From the NCBI GenBank assembly GCA_025093985.1, contig JACAAK010000027.1, positions 1-64,000 of the forward strand: a stretch of DNA of 64,000 nt, in the 5' to 3' direction. The translations under genes and the position numbers were made by a program. The stretch is from Calvatia gigantea. Taxonomy: Eukaryota > Basidiomycota > Agaricomycetes > Agaricales > Lycoperdaceae. Positions 35,500 to 46,835 of the stretch are shown here, one piece after another. Within the stretch, counting starts at the first letter, position 1; each line of letters opens with the position of its first letter. The notes under the pieces are model-generated. The model was not told the origin of the DNA, ran no database searches, and worked only from the letters and a program-made list of their open reading frames with translations.

Positions 35500-36890
35500 T
35501 TAATAATAGGAATATAATAGAACAGTTAAAGTGTATGAAAATTAGATACATATAGCTACAATAGGGGATATTTATTAAAATTAGTTAAAAAATTTATTTT
35601 AAGAAGAAGCTTAAATTATAAATCTGTTATTAAAGATGAATATAAAAAGCAAGCGCTAAAGATCGTTTATTTTGTTAATGGTATTGATGGGTAAAAGCCT
35701 ACAACTACGATAAAGCCAATTGATAAACATGCAATTGGGAATAAAAGCCCCAAGTAGAGTAATCTACCAGCAGTAAGAATATTAGTCAATGCTCGCAAGA
35801 GTGAACTACTAACTGAAATCTTAAGATCATTTAACAATGGTACTTGAGATAACTAAGGGAAAAAAATGATAGTACCTTACTATAAGTTGTCCAACATTAC
35901 TGATGCCAGAACACTCGGTAACGCCAGAAACGCAAACGTTAGAGTCCTAATCAGGCGTAAAGGGTAAGTAGGCTGCTTTAAAGTTATTGTTAAAAGCTCT
36001 TTAAAATTTTTAAAATAATTAATAATGAATTAAAGCTAGAATCAAACAGGATAACCATATAATTTTAGAGTAGGGAGAAATCTAGTACTAAATGGAATAC
36101 TAAGGTGAAAACTTTTATCTAATAATTTGACGCTGGAACAAGGTAAATGAAAATAGATTTAGACAGATATCTTCATGTAACATAATGGTGGTTGTTATTT
36201 TAAAATAAACTAGTACGATTTAACCTAACCATTCGCCTTGCGAACGTTGCAAAACTGAAACCAAAAAAATTATCGGTCTCGAAACGAGTAAATTATTTAA
36301 TACGAAACTACGGTAAAATTTACATTCTTCAAAATTTGTATAGTATTATAAATTAATAAAGGAGTTCGTGTTACATGGCTTCGTAGTCCATTTAAGAATA
36401 AGTTTACCTTACGGACGAATTCGTTTTAATTTAACTTACCTTTATGAATTTTAAATAATTTCTTTTGTCTAACATGTTATGGCTCTAACCAACTGCTATA
36501 GATGCCAACAAATTTTACAAGTAACGAAACCTAATAATTTAGATATTTTGTTACTAAATTAATAAAAAGGAAAGTATCATTAAAGAAATTAATAAATTTA
36601 ATTTACAATTGTTGCCTAAATTTCGGCACTGAAGAATTTCGAGTATGGTGATATAGCAATGTATGAACATTCGATAATAATGCTGTCGCTGGGACAACTG
36701 ATCGTGGAACTGCGTAATAAACTTCTAAATTTTCATTTAATATAAATGCAATTTGTTTGCTGAAAAACATTTTAATTATTGGCTTAAGGTAAATATTTGT
36801 TATTTAACAAATTTTTAAGCTAATATTTCAGTAACCATTGATAACATCAAAAGTCATGCAAGTACTACTGAAGTCTCAGGAAAATATTTC
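35500..36890 (+). pseudogene. rns: rns, decayed copy
   Basis: It follows 26360-27985. It is well preserved from about 35740 to 36110 and strongly eroded afterwards. Confidence 0.68.
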
Positions 36891-37295
36891 AAATTATAAC
36901 CCATTTATAGCATTAACAACATAAACATACGAATAATTACTTGTACTCATATATTGTATAAGAAGTTTATTTAAATAATGGGAATAACCTTGATTACAAA
37001 TATAGCTTAAACTAGGTCCTTTAAATTAATAATACCTAGCTTTTCAAGCAACGATTGGACTAGCGTAGCTAGCTAAGATATCCTCCTTAATTATGTTTAT
37101 TAGTTTAGCAAATTAAGAGTACTTAGTTTAGCGTAAATTTAATTCAGAAGTTTCTTATTACCTTTTAATTAAACAGGTTTACTAAATAGTGTACTAATCT
37201 TTGTCAGTAAGATTGTTTTAAATATAAGGAAATAATACTTTCGTTTATTAAATTAATTTATAACTCTAATAAAGGATAATTAAAGAACCTTATTA
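36891..37295 (+). other. Eroded rns-tRNA spacer with trnV remnant
   Basis: It shows faint ordered matches to 27990-28400; the trnV remnant is near 37110-37170. No functional tRNA is present. Confidence 0.4.
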
Positions 37296-37299
37296 GATG

Positions 37300-37862
37300 A
37301 CGTTAATAAGGAATTTGAAAGTAAATATAAAATTTGATAAGCATTAGTATAAATTGGGTAATTTGATGAACCCTTATTAATTACTAAGTTCAGAGAATTT
37401 TATAATTTAGAAAACTATTTAATAATATTTAACTTTATAATTTTAAGTATGTTGTAACCTAAAAATATACCTACTATAATTAAAATTAATCAAATATTAA
37501 GCCATCTATAATGACTAAGATGTAATTATATAATGTTAACAATTATTTATAATCTTTAAAATTAATATCTAATAAAATTACATTGTTAAATTAAAAAATA
37601 AAAACCCTATTGTATTTATAAAATCTTAGATCAATGAATTAATTAAAAGTTTTCTTAATATTTTAAATTTTAGTATATTTTTTACAATTGTTAGATATTA
37701 GATGTACTATTAATGTAGTTTTATTAAAATTGTTAACTCTTATCCTTTAATTCTACTATTGTTTATTTAAAATAGCTTACAAAAATTACGTTGTTAAATT
37801 AAGTAACTATTTATACTTTAACCTAGAATAATCAGAAGTGATTTTACTAGAAGTCGTTAAAT
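37300..37862 (-). pseudogene. cox1 intron GIY-YIG ORF, heavily decayed copy
   Basis: It corresponds to 53427-54365. The match is clearest at 37700-37860 (blocks of AAATTAAGTAA and GTGATTTTAC). Confidence 0.5.
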
Positions 37863-38150
37863 GTCTTCCTCAATTTTAGGTGCCCAGAGTAAAACTGCAA
37901 ATATGCGAATGTCCATTGATAATACATAGTGAAGTGCGCAATACGTAGTATTATGTGAAACACATCTAATGAAGCATTTATAATATATCTGTTAACACTA
38001 TATGAATAAAGCAGATCTATTAAAATAATGGGTTTATATTAAAACCTCCATATAATTGTTAACCAAGAATTTTAATCCTGTAGAAAGGCAAAACATTAAG
38101 CTGTGAATAATCTTGATCTCTCTAATCCAACGAGAAATGTGTAATTGTGT
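37863..38150 (-). pseudogene. cox1: cox1 exon (HHMF to FVGV), decayed copy
   Basis: It matches 54366-54761 in order, for example GTCGTTAAATGT and TTTTAGGTGCCCAG (plus strand), with many losses. Confidence 0.6.
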
Positions 38151-39060
38151 CTTCTAGTAATGCTTGCAGCTCAGCTATATAAGAAATTATCTATAAATAA
38201 TTCTCACGAATAGGTTCGGATAATCCACTTTATTTATATTTTCAGTTTTGTGATTTTTTAGCTAATCCTGTTTTTTGTTATACTAATTGTTAGATTTATT
38301 GTTTTACAAAATGTACTTAATAAACCTTCTCTGTAAGATGTGTTTATTTATTACATATATAATTTTACACAGTTATAAAGAAACCTTTTTTAGTTTTAAT
38401 GGGAAAAACTAAATATTTCATATTCTCTAACCTAAAAAGAATTTAAGTGTATCATTACCTGCTACAGCCGGCTGTGCTGCTACTATATAGTTTTTTCTAG
38501 AAGAATTTTCAAATCCAAATAGATCTCGATATATTAAGTTCATACTAGATTAACTTGAAATAAAAATGTGTTAATGATATCCTGAATTGTATAGTAATTT
38601 AGTTATTTAACTTGAACAACCTTAGATCTGTAAAACCTAAATCCAAATTTAAAGTAGGTTTAATAGGTTTACATAAATTAAAATAGAGTAAAGTTGTTAA
38701 TAAAGATTACTTTGAATAATTTACCATTCAAATTTCAATCCATTTACTTAATTGTGAAACAGTGTGAAGACTGATTCCATTAAAAATGTAAAGATAGTAT
38801 GTTTAATATCTTTAATAAATCGGTATAGTCACTAGGATATGGTCTTTCAAATCCTAATAATGGATATTTTAAGAATTTTACCTTCTTTTTGAGTAAGTAC
38901 AAATCTTGGTCGATCTCCAAGGTAAAGAATAGCTCCATCACCTTCAACAAAACCAATAAACCAAATAAGCCATTGATCTGTAATAGATTGCTTCTGGCCT
39001 ACAAATTTAGTTAAATGTCAGCTTCGATAGAAAAATTAATGATAAGTAAGAATTAATTAA
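38151..39060 (-). pseudogene. cox1 intron LAGLIDADG ORF, decayed but retaining the N-terminus
   Basis: The part to about 38800 is an eroded copy of 54875-55605. The part at 38830-39000 is cleaner and reads on the minus strand SITDQWLIWFIGFVEGDGA, then FVLTQKEGKI, the first LAGLIDADG motif of the protein. That half is missing from the better copy at 54875-55605, so the two together describe one two-motif endonuclease. Confidence 0.62.
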
Positions 39061-39124
39061 AATCTTAAAAAAATAAGATCTTCATACTTTCCATTCAGTA
39101 ATCCATTGGTTACTGACTTTTAAA

Positions 39125-39305
39125 GCAATTAATGATACATAAAGCATTAATAAAAAGGTATAAATATGTAAAAGAAAATCTATTTAATTAGCATTAAAAC
39201 TAGAAACACCCCAGATTAATCAAAATCTTGACAAATAAGGTATAGCTATAATAATTTTAATTAAAGTACACCCCTAACGAATTTCAAAGGTAAAACATTA
39301 ACATT
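39125..39305 (-). pseudogene. cob: cob exon 2, decayed fragment
   Basis: It has ordered matches to the 5' part of cob exon 2 (ACCCCAGATTAAT on plus) with losses. Confidence 0.55.
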
Positions 39306-40530
39306 CTATTTATTACTATCAAATTCACAATGAATAGTAGTGTACCTAATTAATAAATAAGCTTATTATTCTTATTTACATCATTTTAGGCCTTAGATTA
39401 CTATTAGAATCAATGTTCGACTTACATTAAGACATTTAGCACCCAAAGTGACCAGTCTTAGATTGTAATACAACGAGGTCTTAAAGGTATAACTTCCTTA
39501 ACCGTTTTCATATGCAAGAAGAAATTTGTTTTACTCTTTCTCAATACCCTGTAGGTATTTATTTTAGTTTCTAGACTTGCCTGATAACAAAGTGGTATAG
39601 CTACCTTTTCTTTATTAAATTTTAAGGGGACCAAATAGGACTATAAATGCTTTCTAATTAATTATATCAATAGATTGTTACAGGTATTTTCGCTTAATAA
39701 ACATTAATTAAAGCTAATCTTTTTTAACTGATCTATTATTTAGATCTTCTATATCTACTAAATTTTTATTATACTAAATTGTTATTTAAAGGTCAATTTA
39801 ACAATTTTAGTAGATCACAATTGTTTCTTGTATACTCTGCATAAGATTTGATTCTAAGAAAGTTTTCATTTTTATTTACTAATTTTATGTTCCTTTAAAA
39901 ATTTTCATCATTTAGAATCTAGAAGTCCAAAATTAAGTAATGAGAATATTAATTAGGAACAAACTTATAAACATTTAATAAAAGTAATTTAACATAAGTA
40001 TCCTAGTCAATTTAAAACAAAAAAAATATTTCTAAACCTACTTATAATTCTACAAATAATTTATCTCGAAAACTGAATTCATTCGATATAAATACGACTG
40101 CTTCTATAATATATTACCAATTGAATCAGATATCTTAAAATGGCTTAAGTTCATAAACAATTTTGTATCTTATATTATATTTCAATACGTCGATATATTT
40201 GTTTTTTAATAAGCTTTGAAGATTGTTTAACAAGGAATAATCTATTTTAAATTGTTATTTATTAAAACTACTTATTCCAATAAACCTCTAAATTTCTTAT
40301 TAATACAATATTATCTAAACAAATAATCTGTATATTAACCATGTAAAACCTTACTATTGCAATAACTAGACTAAAAAAAATTACATTACAATTACTAACC
40401 TCTTATACACTTATTATTTTCTAAAAATTAAATCAAATCTACACTTGTTATAATATTAAGAATCATTATAATTATTATTAAGTTAAAATTATAAAATTAT
40501 TAAATAATATTCAGGTTGATGAATTACACA
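39306..40530 (-). pseudogene. cob: First cob intron and cob exon 1, decayed
   Basis: The intron 3' end is nearly clean (39306-39420). The core and GIY-YIG region (39420-40250) and exon 1 (40290-40530) are increasingly eroded. Confidence 0.55.
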
Positions 40531-40534
40531 TAGA

Positions 40535-41875
40535 TATAAATAGAATACATGATTTAATAGTTGTTTAATTAATTTTTATACTAGCAAACATAAATTACTT
40601 TATAAAAAAAAGTTAAATTTATAAACTGTTTTATTAAAGATAATAATAAAGCAAGCCGTATAAGAATGATTTATTTTTTAATGGTATTGTGGGGTAAAAG
40701 CCTACAAGCCTAATCATTCCAATTTGATAGAAAGTGGCCACATTGGGAATAAAAGCCCCATAAGTTAATTACCTCATCAAAATATTATAATTCAAAAGTG
40801 AACTACTAACTAAATCTTAAGATCATTTAAAATGACTTAATAACTAAGGAAAAAAATGATAGTACCTTATATAAGTTTTCCAATTATGTCCAAAGACTCG
40901 GTAACCAAAACGCAAACGTATGTCCTAACAGCTAAAGGGTAAGTAGCTGCTTTAAAAGTATTGGTTGAAAGCTTTTAAATTTTAAATAATTATAATAATT
41001 AAAGTAGATCAGCAAGGATAACCAAATATTTGAGTAGGGATGAAATCCTAGATCTAAATGAATACTAATGGTAAAACTTTTAAATAATATTGACCTGGGA
41101 ACGAAGGTGAGAATGAAAATAGGATTAAGACCCAGATATTCCTGTCAAATGAATGGGGTTTTAGTTTTAAAAGAACTAGTAACGTTTAACGGATACTTCC
41201 GCTTGGAGTAGTTGCAAACTGAAACCAAAAAAATTATCGGTTCGAGCAAACGAAGTGAAGCATGTTATTTAATACGAAATACGTAAATCTTACCAGTTTT
41301 CTAAACTCTTGTGCATCAGATTATTAAATTAATAGAAGGATTTACATTTGCATGGCAGCGTATCGTATTTAAGAATGAGGTTACTCCATAACAGCAATCC
41401 CGTTGTAATTTATATTAACATTTATGATTTTAAATATTTTATTGGGGCTAGACAATCGTTTGGCTCTAAATATTGGTATAGCTTCCACAAAACTTTTACA
41501 AGTAGCGAAACTTACTAGTTTAGCACTATTTTGTTATAATTATTAAAAAAGGAAGCTAATCATTAAAGAAAGTTATTATATTTAATTCAGATTTTGCCTA
41601 ATTGGAACATGATAAAATTTCTAATCGTTATCAATGCAACGTGAAGATAGTTCGGGAAACTAACTTCTGTTTGGGGAACTGATCGGGGAAACTCGCTTAA
41701 TTATAACTCAACAAATTTAGCTTTAATATAAACTTTGGTTTGCTGAAAAACTTTTATAATTATTGGCTTCGCTAAATTTTGTTATTGTACAAACTTAACA
41801 ATTATTTCAGTTAACTTCTATACATTCAAAAGTCATAGCTAGTACCGTACTAAGTTCTTGAAAATTTTCAATTTA
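40535..41875 (+). pseudogene. rns: rns, decayed copy
   Basis: It follows 26400-27985 throughout with losses, several long blocks being kept near 41230-41280. Confidence 0.68.
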
Positions 41876-42099
41876 ACCCCCATTTTTAGGTTTAATAACA
41901 GCAAACTAGGTAGCAATGTACTAACTCTTGCAAGATTCTTATAAAGAATGTTAATTTAAATTTATGCCTGAGTACTTTGATACAGAATATAGCTTAATAG
42001 CTGCTTTAAATTAATTAAAGCCTAACTTTTAGCAATCTTTGGGTATACGTACTAGGGTATAAAATCTGTCGTTGCATTCTATTGTTTAAGTTTAGAATT

Positions 42100-42165
42100 T
42101 AAGGGGTTACTGTTGGTTTTAGGTAAATTTACACTTTACAGACATTTGATATCTCCCTTATTATT
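42100..42165 (+). pseudogene. trnV: tRNA-Val, decayed copy
   Basis: The anticodon arm GTAAATTTACACTTTAC is kept. The D arm and T arm are damaged. Confidence 0.55.
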
Positions 42166-42257
42166 TAAACATTTTATAAACAATAGTAGTATAGCTACTT
42201 GTCAGGTAATTGATTTTAAGCTGAGCTAGTTATTTTTCCAAGATTAATTTTTAATTT

Positions 42258-42330
42258 AAGACTTTAGCATAATGGTTAATGCAGTTCGCTCATAATGGAT
42301 ATTATAAGGGTTCAAATCCCTTAGGTCTTA
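42258..42330 (+). tRNA. trnM: tRNA-Met(CAU), second intact copy
   Basis: It is identical to 28466-28538, with about 120 nt of identical downstream sequence to 42450. There it is fused to a group I intron core instead of continuing to trnS. Confidence 0.82.
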
Positions 42331-42450
42331 TACTAGCGGACTATGTCTGCCACCATAATTTAAACAAGAGTGCAGCTTTATGGCTACTGTTAGTAAATAG
42401 TTAATATAAACCCTAGACTACTAAAGCTTAATCTTGACTAGCGGCGTTAC

Positions 42451-42829
42451 ATTAAGCACCTTTCAGGCACCCACAAGTGACCCAGTCTGTAGCGATTTAT
42501 ACACCGGTCTTGAAAGTTTAACCTTACCGTTTTACAGAATAATAAAAATTTGTTTTACTATCTCTAATGCCTGTCGTTTCTATTTTAGCTTTACAAGACT
42601 TGCAACTAAAAAATGGTATAGTTCCTATCTTTATGCATTTTTAAGGGACTAATAGGACTTTAAATGGTTTCTTTGAATTATAATAATTCAACTTTACAGT
42701 ATATAGACTAATAACATATTAGCTTTAATGGACGAACATTTAATCATTATTTATTAACTTCTACTACTTAAATTTTTAAGTCTTTAATAATTATTTTAGT
42801 CGAATTAAGTAATTTAGTAAATCATAATT
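42451..42829 (-). pseudogene. First cob intron, core and ORF 3' end, decayed
   Basis: It starts with a clean core block (ACCCACAAGTGACCCAGTCT on plus) and then erodes. The ORF region is barely recognisable. Confidence 0.55.
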
Positions 42830-43455
42830 TGGCCAAATGTAACTTTTGAATTTTTTAGTTTTACATCATTGACAAATTTCCTTTATTATAACAATCCTTT
42901 TCCCCTTAATATGTATAATAATTTGTTTATTGCTAAGCTTTTAAGTTCTCAACCATCATATTAATACTAAAAAGTTAATTAATATCCCTTTATATAAATA
43001 TTAATCTTAAAATTTGAATTTAAAAAAACTAAAACAACCTAAAACAAGAAATAAATAACAACTTTTACTACTGTAAAAACTAGATTTAATAAAATATAAA
43101 TCTAGAAAACTTTCTTTATATTTTTTATATCTTAAGAAAGCTTTAAAACTTTGTTTATGTAGAAAATGTTCCATTAAATAAACTTAATAACTCTAGTCGT
43201 TTGCTTTAAAAAGTACCTGATTGTTACTTTTTAATAACTTTAATATGTGTTATCTTAAACATGAAGAAATTTTATCACCTAGTGATGATGAACCGTATGA
43301 TAATTTTTTCCATTAAAAAAAAACCCTCCATAAGGACAAAATAATGAAGGATAGCTCTAATTGGATATTTATCAGTGCTATTTGATTGGTATTTTTACAC
43401 CTTGATAACTATTTTCATAAACAAAGTAATTAAATCCCTTGGAAGCAAACTAATG
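42830..43455 (-). pseudogene. cox1 intron LAGLIDADG ORF, decayed copy
   Basis: It corresponds to 59940-60720 in order, with words such as CTTTTGAATTTTTTAGTTTTA and CCTTTTCCCC (plus strand). A second decayed copy of the same ORF lies at 44560-45640, so the reverse transcriptase segment is bracketed by two. Confidence 0.55.
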
Positions 43456-44520
43456 TGATATCTAAAGGGGTATTTCATTTTACATGTCTTTCATGGGTCT
43501 AATAGTTACAGTTTTACATTTGCGACATGCGCATACTTAGGTAGAACTGTTTATTAGATTCCGATATCCTATGATGGTAACTTAGTTAGTTTACCCCAGG
43601 TAGTTTAAGTTAGTCACCACTTATGGGTTTAAATAATGGTATAGCTTTCTAAAATAATGCAACCCGAAAGGTCTTGGGGGTATAAGAATATCTGTTCTGG
43701 GTATAAGTCGTCCAAATTTATGAAGCCTTTTCTTGTTTTAATTAAATTTTTGCTAAGTTAGCACAGAGTTGATACCATTACACTTAGATTAACAAAATTT
43801 CCAGCGATGATATGGTTAAACCGTTATTTTAATTAGTAATGGTTAATCAAAGTGAGTTAAGTGAATCATGTCGGGTCTTCCCTTTGCAAGAACAGACGCT
43901 AAATGGTTTCGCCTAGCGAATCCGTTTTTTATCAATTTTTCTATCAGCAGCTTGATGGGAGCATCAACAGCCATTCGAAGAGTTGATCTTCGCGTTATTT
44001 TATTTCCTGCTTTTCCTTGGAACGAGTTAAATATCGGTGAGTTATCTCTTTTCTTAATTTGGGCGCCTAGGAACGTTACCCCATCTCTAGTATTAGTGAT
44101 AGTGGTCTTTTGGTCGTTTAACTCCAAACCGCAAGCTTCTTTAAGGAAGATGGCGATTTTCTCCTTAAGTGATAATGCATATTTTCTAGTTGAGGCCAGA
44201 AGGATGACGAAGTCATCAGCATATCTGGTATAGATAGCTCGTCTGAAATCTTCGTTATGCTTATCGAATTTAGGTAATAATCTCATCATTTTTAGATATT
44301 TATTCGCTAAGGCAGGTTGTCTCCTTTTGTAGTATCCTCGAAGACCCTCCAATCTAGTGTAGGCTGGATTGGGTTTTCGTTTCTTTCCTACATTTAGTTC
44401 ACTGTCCAAACTTTCAATATATTTGTCCAATTTATCTAGAATAATATTAGAAAGTAAAGGTGATAATATGCTCCCTTGAGGTGTTCCAATTTTTGTTTTA
44501 ACCCTTTTTCGTCAATATAT
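43456..44520 (-). pseudogene. Group II intron reverse transcriptase/maturase, fragment
   Basis: The intact stretch 43843-44430 (195 codons) contains the catalytic YADD motif in YTRYADDFVILLAST, then LNDQKT, VTFLGAQIKK and the start of the maturase region. Just upstream, the frame continues through KIGTPQGSILSPLLSNI (RT domain 4) to about 44500, where a one-base loss breaks the RERGIKAGYID-type segment. Downstream, 43456-43842 is an eroded version of the maturase/HNH part that is cleaner at 50295-50750. Such proteins act in splicing and retrohoming of group II introns. The N-terminal RT domains are absent, and the host intron is not identifiable. Confidence 0.78.
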
Positions 44521-44559
44521 CCTGCTTTTATTCCTCGCTCAATTAATGTTACAGTTCTG

Positions 44560-45640
44560 AGTTATGATACATTCTCCCATAATGTTTACTGTTTCAGGTC
44601 TTTAATCAGGTATTACTCTTTAACGATTCATTAGTATACCAACCTTAATGTAAGACCTTGCTTAAGCTTCATGACTTGCGTCAAACCATACTCTGTATTC
44701 CTATTTTTTATTATTATTACTCTTACGTCTTGTTGAATTTACTTTAGTTGCCATTTCAATTAATTTAATTCTTAATTCAGGATTAAGGTGATCTTTATTT
44801 GTAATATATTTATGTTTTGTCCAAAGAAAAACTTTTGAATTTTTTAGTTTTAAGAGGATGATTATCAAAATAATCATATATATTATAACAAGCCTTTTCC
44901 CCGTTAATAATGTATGAATAATTTGATTTTTTTGAATGAGCTTCAATTACTCCAGTTTTAAATAATAATATTAAATGACTTAAAACAGGTACATTAATAT
45001 CTCCCTTTTTAGAAACTAAATATCTTAATCTGAAAGCATTTGAATTAGATAAAAATGAAACAGTAAAACAACCTTCAGCATCAGTAAATCCAGTTAACCA
45101 ACTATTAGATAAACTAGGTAAAATATTAGATTTAATAGGTTTAATAGAATTTAATAAAATTTTACCTTTAATAGTTTTTTGTTAATACATTACAATTCTT
45201 AAAACTTTGTTGTTTCTTGGTGAATAATTCCATTAAATAAAGATTAATTAATGGTCCTTTTTATAAGAAAAATATACCTTAAGTTGTTTACCTTGTTAAT
45301 AACCTTCCAATCCTAATTTATTTGGATTAAATAGAAATTTTATTCAGTGATTAGAATAATAACTCATAATTTTTTTTTATTACAAACAACTCTCCTTAGA
45401 AACCCAATTAACCAACAAGCAAATATTTGCTGGAATGTTCTTTGATACTACTTCTTTTGCAAAGTTCAATATATTTGTCAATTTCATAAATAATATTAAA
45501 AAAATGTTAGAAGCAAACCTAAGGTTTCATTTGGTTTAGGAGTTGCTATTTTAATTTCTGATTTATTAAATTTTTTTATGGTTAAGAATTTGCAGAATAA
45601 CATATTGGTATTATATTGTTATATAAGATGGATCTACCAC
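44560..45640 (-). pseudogene. cox1 intron LAGLIDADG ORF, decayed copy
   Basis: It corresponds to 59650-60820. The C-terminal stretch 44701-45180 is nearly clean, with the region for the second motif ([11 protein letters not shown]) near 45080. The N-terminal half is strongly eroded. Confidence 0.68.
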
Positions 45641-45900
45641 TCGAGTTCTAGAAGCCCCAAGCATAGGCCCTCCTCAGTTAATTTTTACTGCTAATAAGGA
45701 TGATGGTCATAATCAGCTGTTAAATTAGCCATCGAATAAAGGTAATTTTGTAATAAGCTTTGTGATCTATTTTGAATGTTGTATAAGTGAAGTCTTATGC
45801 TAAATAGGATATCCTTTAGTTTAAATAGATACTAAATCTACCACCACGAGTTTGTTAATCAACATAAATTAAACGAGTTAGATCATTCTGCAGTTAGGTC
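45641..45900 (-). pseudogene. cox1: cox1 exon, decayed copy
   Basis: It has ordered short matches to 60840-61110, such as GAATAAAGGTAATTT and CATAGAAATACT-like words, ending where the sequence leaves cox1 near 45900. Confidence 0.45.
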
Positions 45901-45939
45901 AATTACCCGGATACTTGATTAGGAGTAACAGTTTTAAAT

Positions 45940-46400
45940 ACTTATTAAACTTATAATTCTTTTTCACATCCGTGGCTTGTATTTTCAATTTTATAATTAC
46001 TGCTCTAAGTTGATATTTAAAATTTGCCTTTGTGATTTGAGTTCTTACTCAGCCTTTTGTCTGGGGTGATATACTGGCCCTCCCTTTTGGTTTTACGGTG
46101 ACTAGAGCGGTACTTACCGATTCTCCATTTCTAGTATTTGGGGGTGTTCCCTCAGGGTTATTTTTAGGTCTTGAATTTATCCCCAAGTTGGGGATTCGTT
46201 ACGACGATGCTATATCTTAATATACCAATTATACCCTTCGCTCCTTTTGGAGTTTATTGAGTAACCAGGGCATGACTGACCTTGTCAGTTCTTTTAACCA
46301 TCGAAACTTCTTCTGTAGTTCAACTACACCAAGCTACTTTCCAATTTACCTATTATGGAATAACTGTTAAAAATTCTAACCCTAAAAGAAGATAGTTTAT
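45940..46400 (+). other. Unrecognised GC-richer segment with two overlapping open frames
   Basis: This segment is clean-looking and richer in G+C than its surroundings, and I see no relative elsewhere in the window. If TGA is read as Trp (mitochondrial code 4), the plus strand has one open frame ending near 46221 (…GVPSGLFLGLEFIPKLGIR…). A second begins at an ATG near 46209, overlapping the end of the first, and runs about 60 codons (MLYLNIPIIPFAPFGVYW…) to a TAG near 46394. Both contain TGA codons, and the first lacks an ATG. Hairpins such as ACTGACCTTGTCAGT and CTCCTTTTGGAG suggest it may instead be a structured intron RNA on either strand. I do not recognise it. Confidence 0.3.
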
Positions 46401-46650
46401 TAGGTTTTAAACCATCTGAAGTAGGTGATTAATATGGTAATTAATTACTATTACAAAATTAACCCCCTTTAGTAAAATGAAGTTTAATTGAGTAAACGGC
46501 GTATATTAAAATTAGAAAATAATTACATTAATAATTGATATCTCCTTTTAAGAATTGTTCCGGAAAGCTTTCAAGTAATTAATACAAAGCTTTCATATAC
46601 AGAAATCAGCAAATATTAAATATAGAGTAATTTCTAGCATAGTTGAATTT
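46401..46650. other. AT-rich stretch between unknown segment and cob
   Basis: It contains no recognisable gene. It is joined at about 46650 to the interior of cob exon 2. Confidence 0.4.
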
Positions 46651-46835
46651 AAAGCAGCTAATAAGAAAGGTAATAAATAATGTAAAGAGAAGAATCTATT
46701 TAATGTAGCATTAGAAACTGAGAAACCACCCCAGATTAATTCAACAATATCTTGACCAAATACAGGTATAGCTGATAATAAGTTTGTAATTACAGTAGCA
46801 CCCCATAATGACATTTGACCAAAAGGTAAAACATA
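46651..46835 (-). CDS. cob: cob exon 2, 5' fragment
   Basis: It is intact from YVLPFGQ to LPFLLAAL and cut by a junction near 46650. It is in frame with exon 1 at 48097-48489 once the intron 46836-48096 is removed. Confidence 0.85.

Noticed and set aside
39125..40530. A second functional cob gene
   Set aside because: No complete set of exons in one frame exists here, and losses break every exon.
43868..44233. Plus-strand open frame of 121 codons
   Set aside because: It is antisense to the reverse transcriptase containing YADD.
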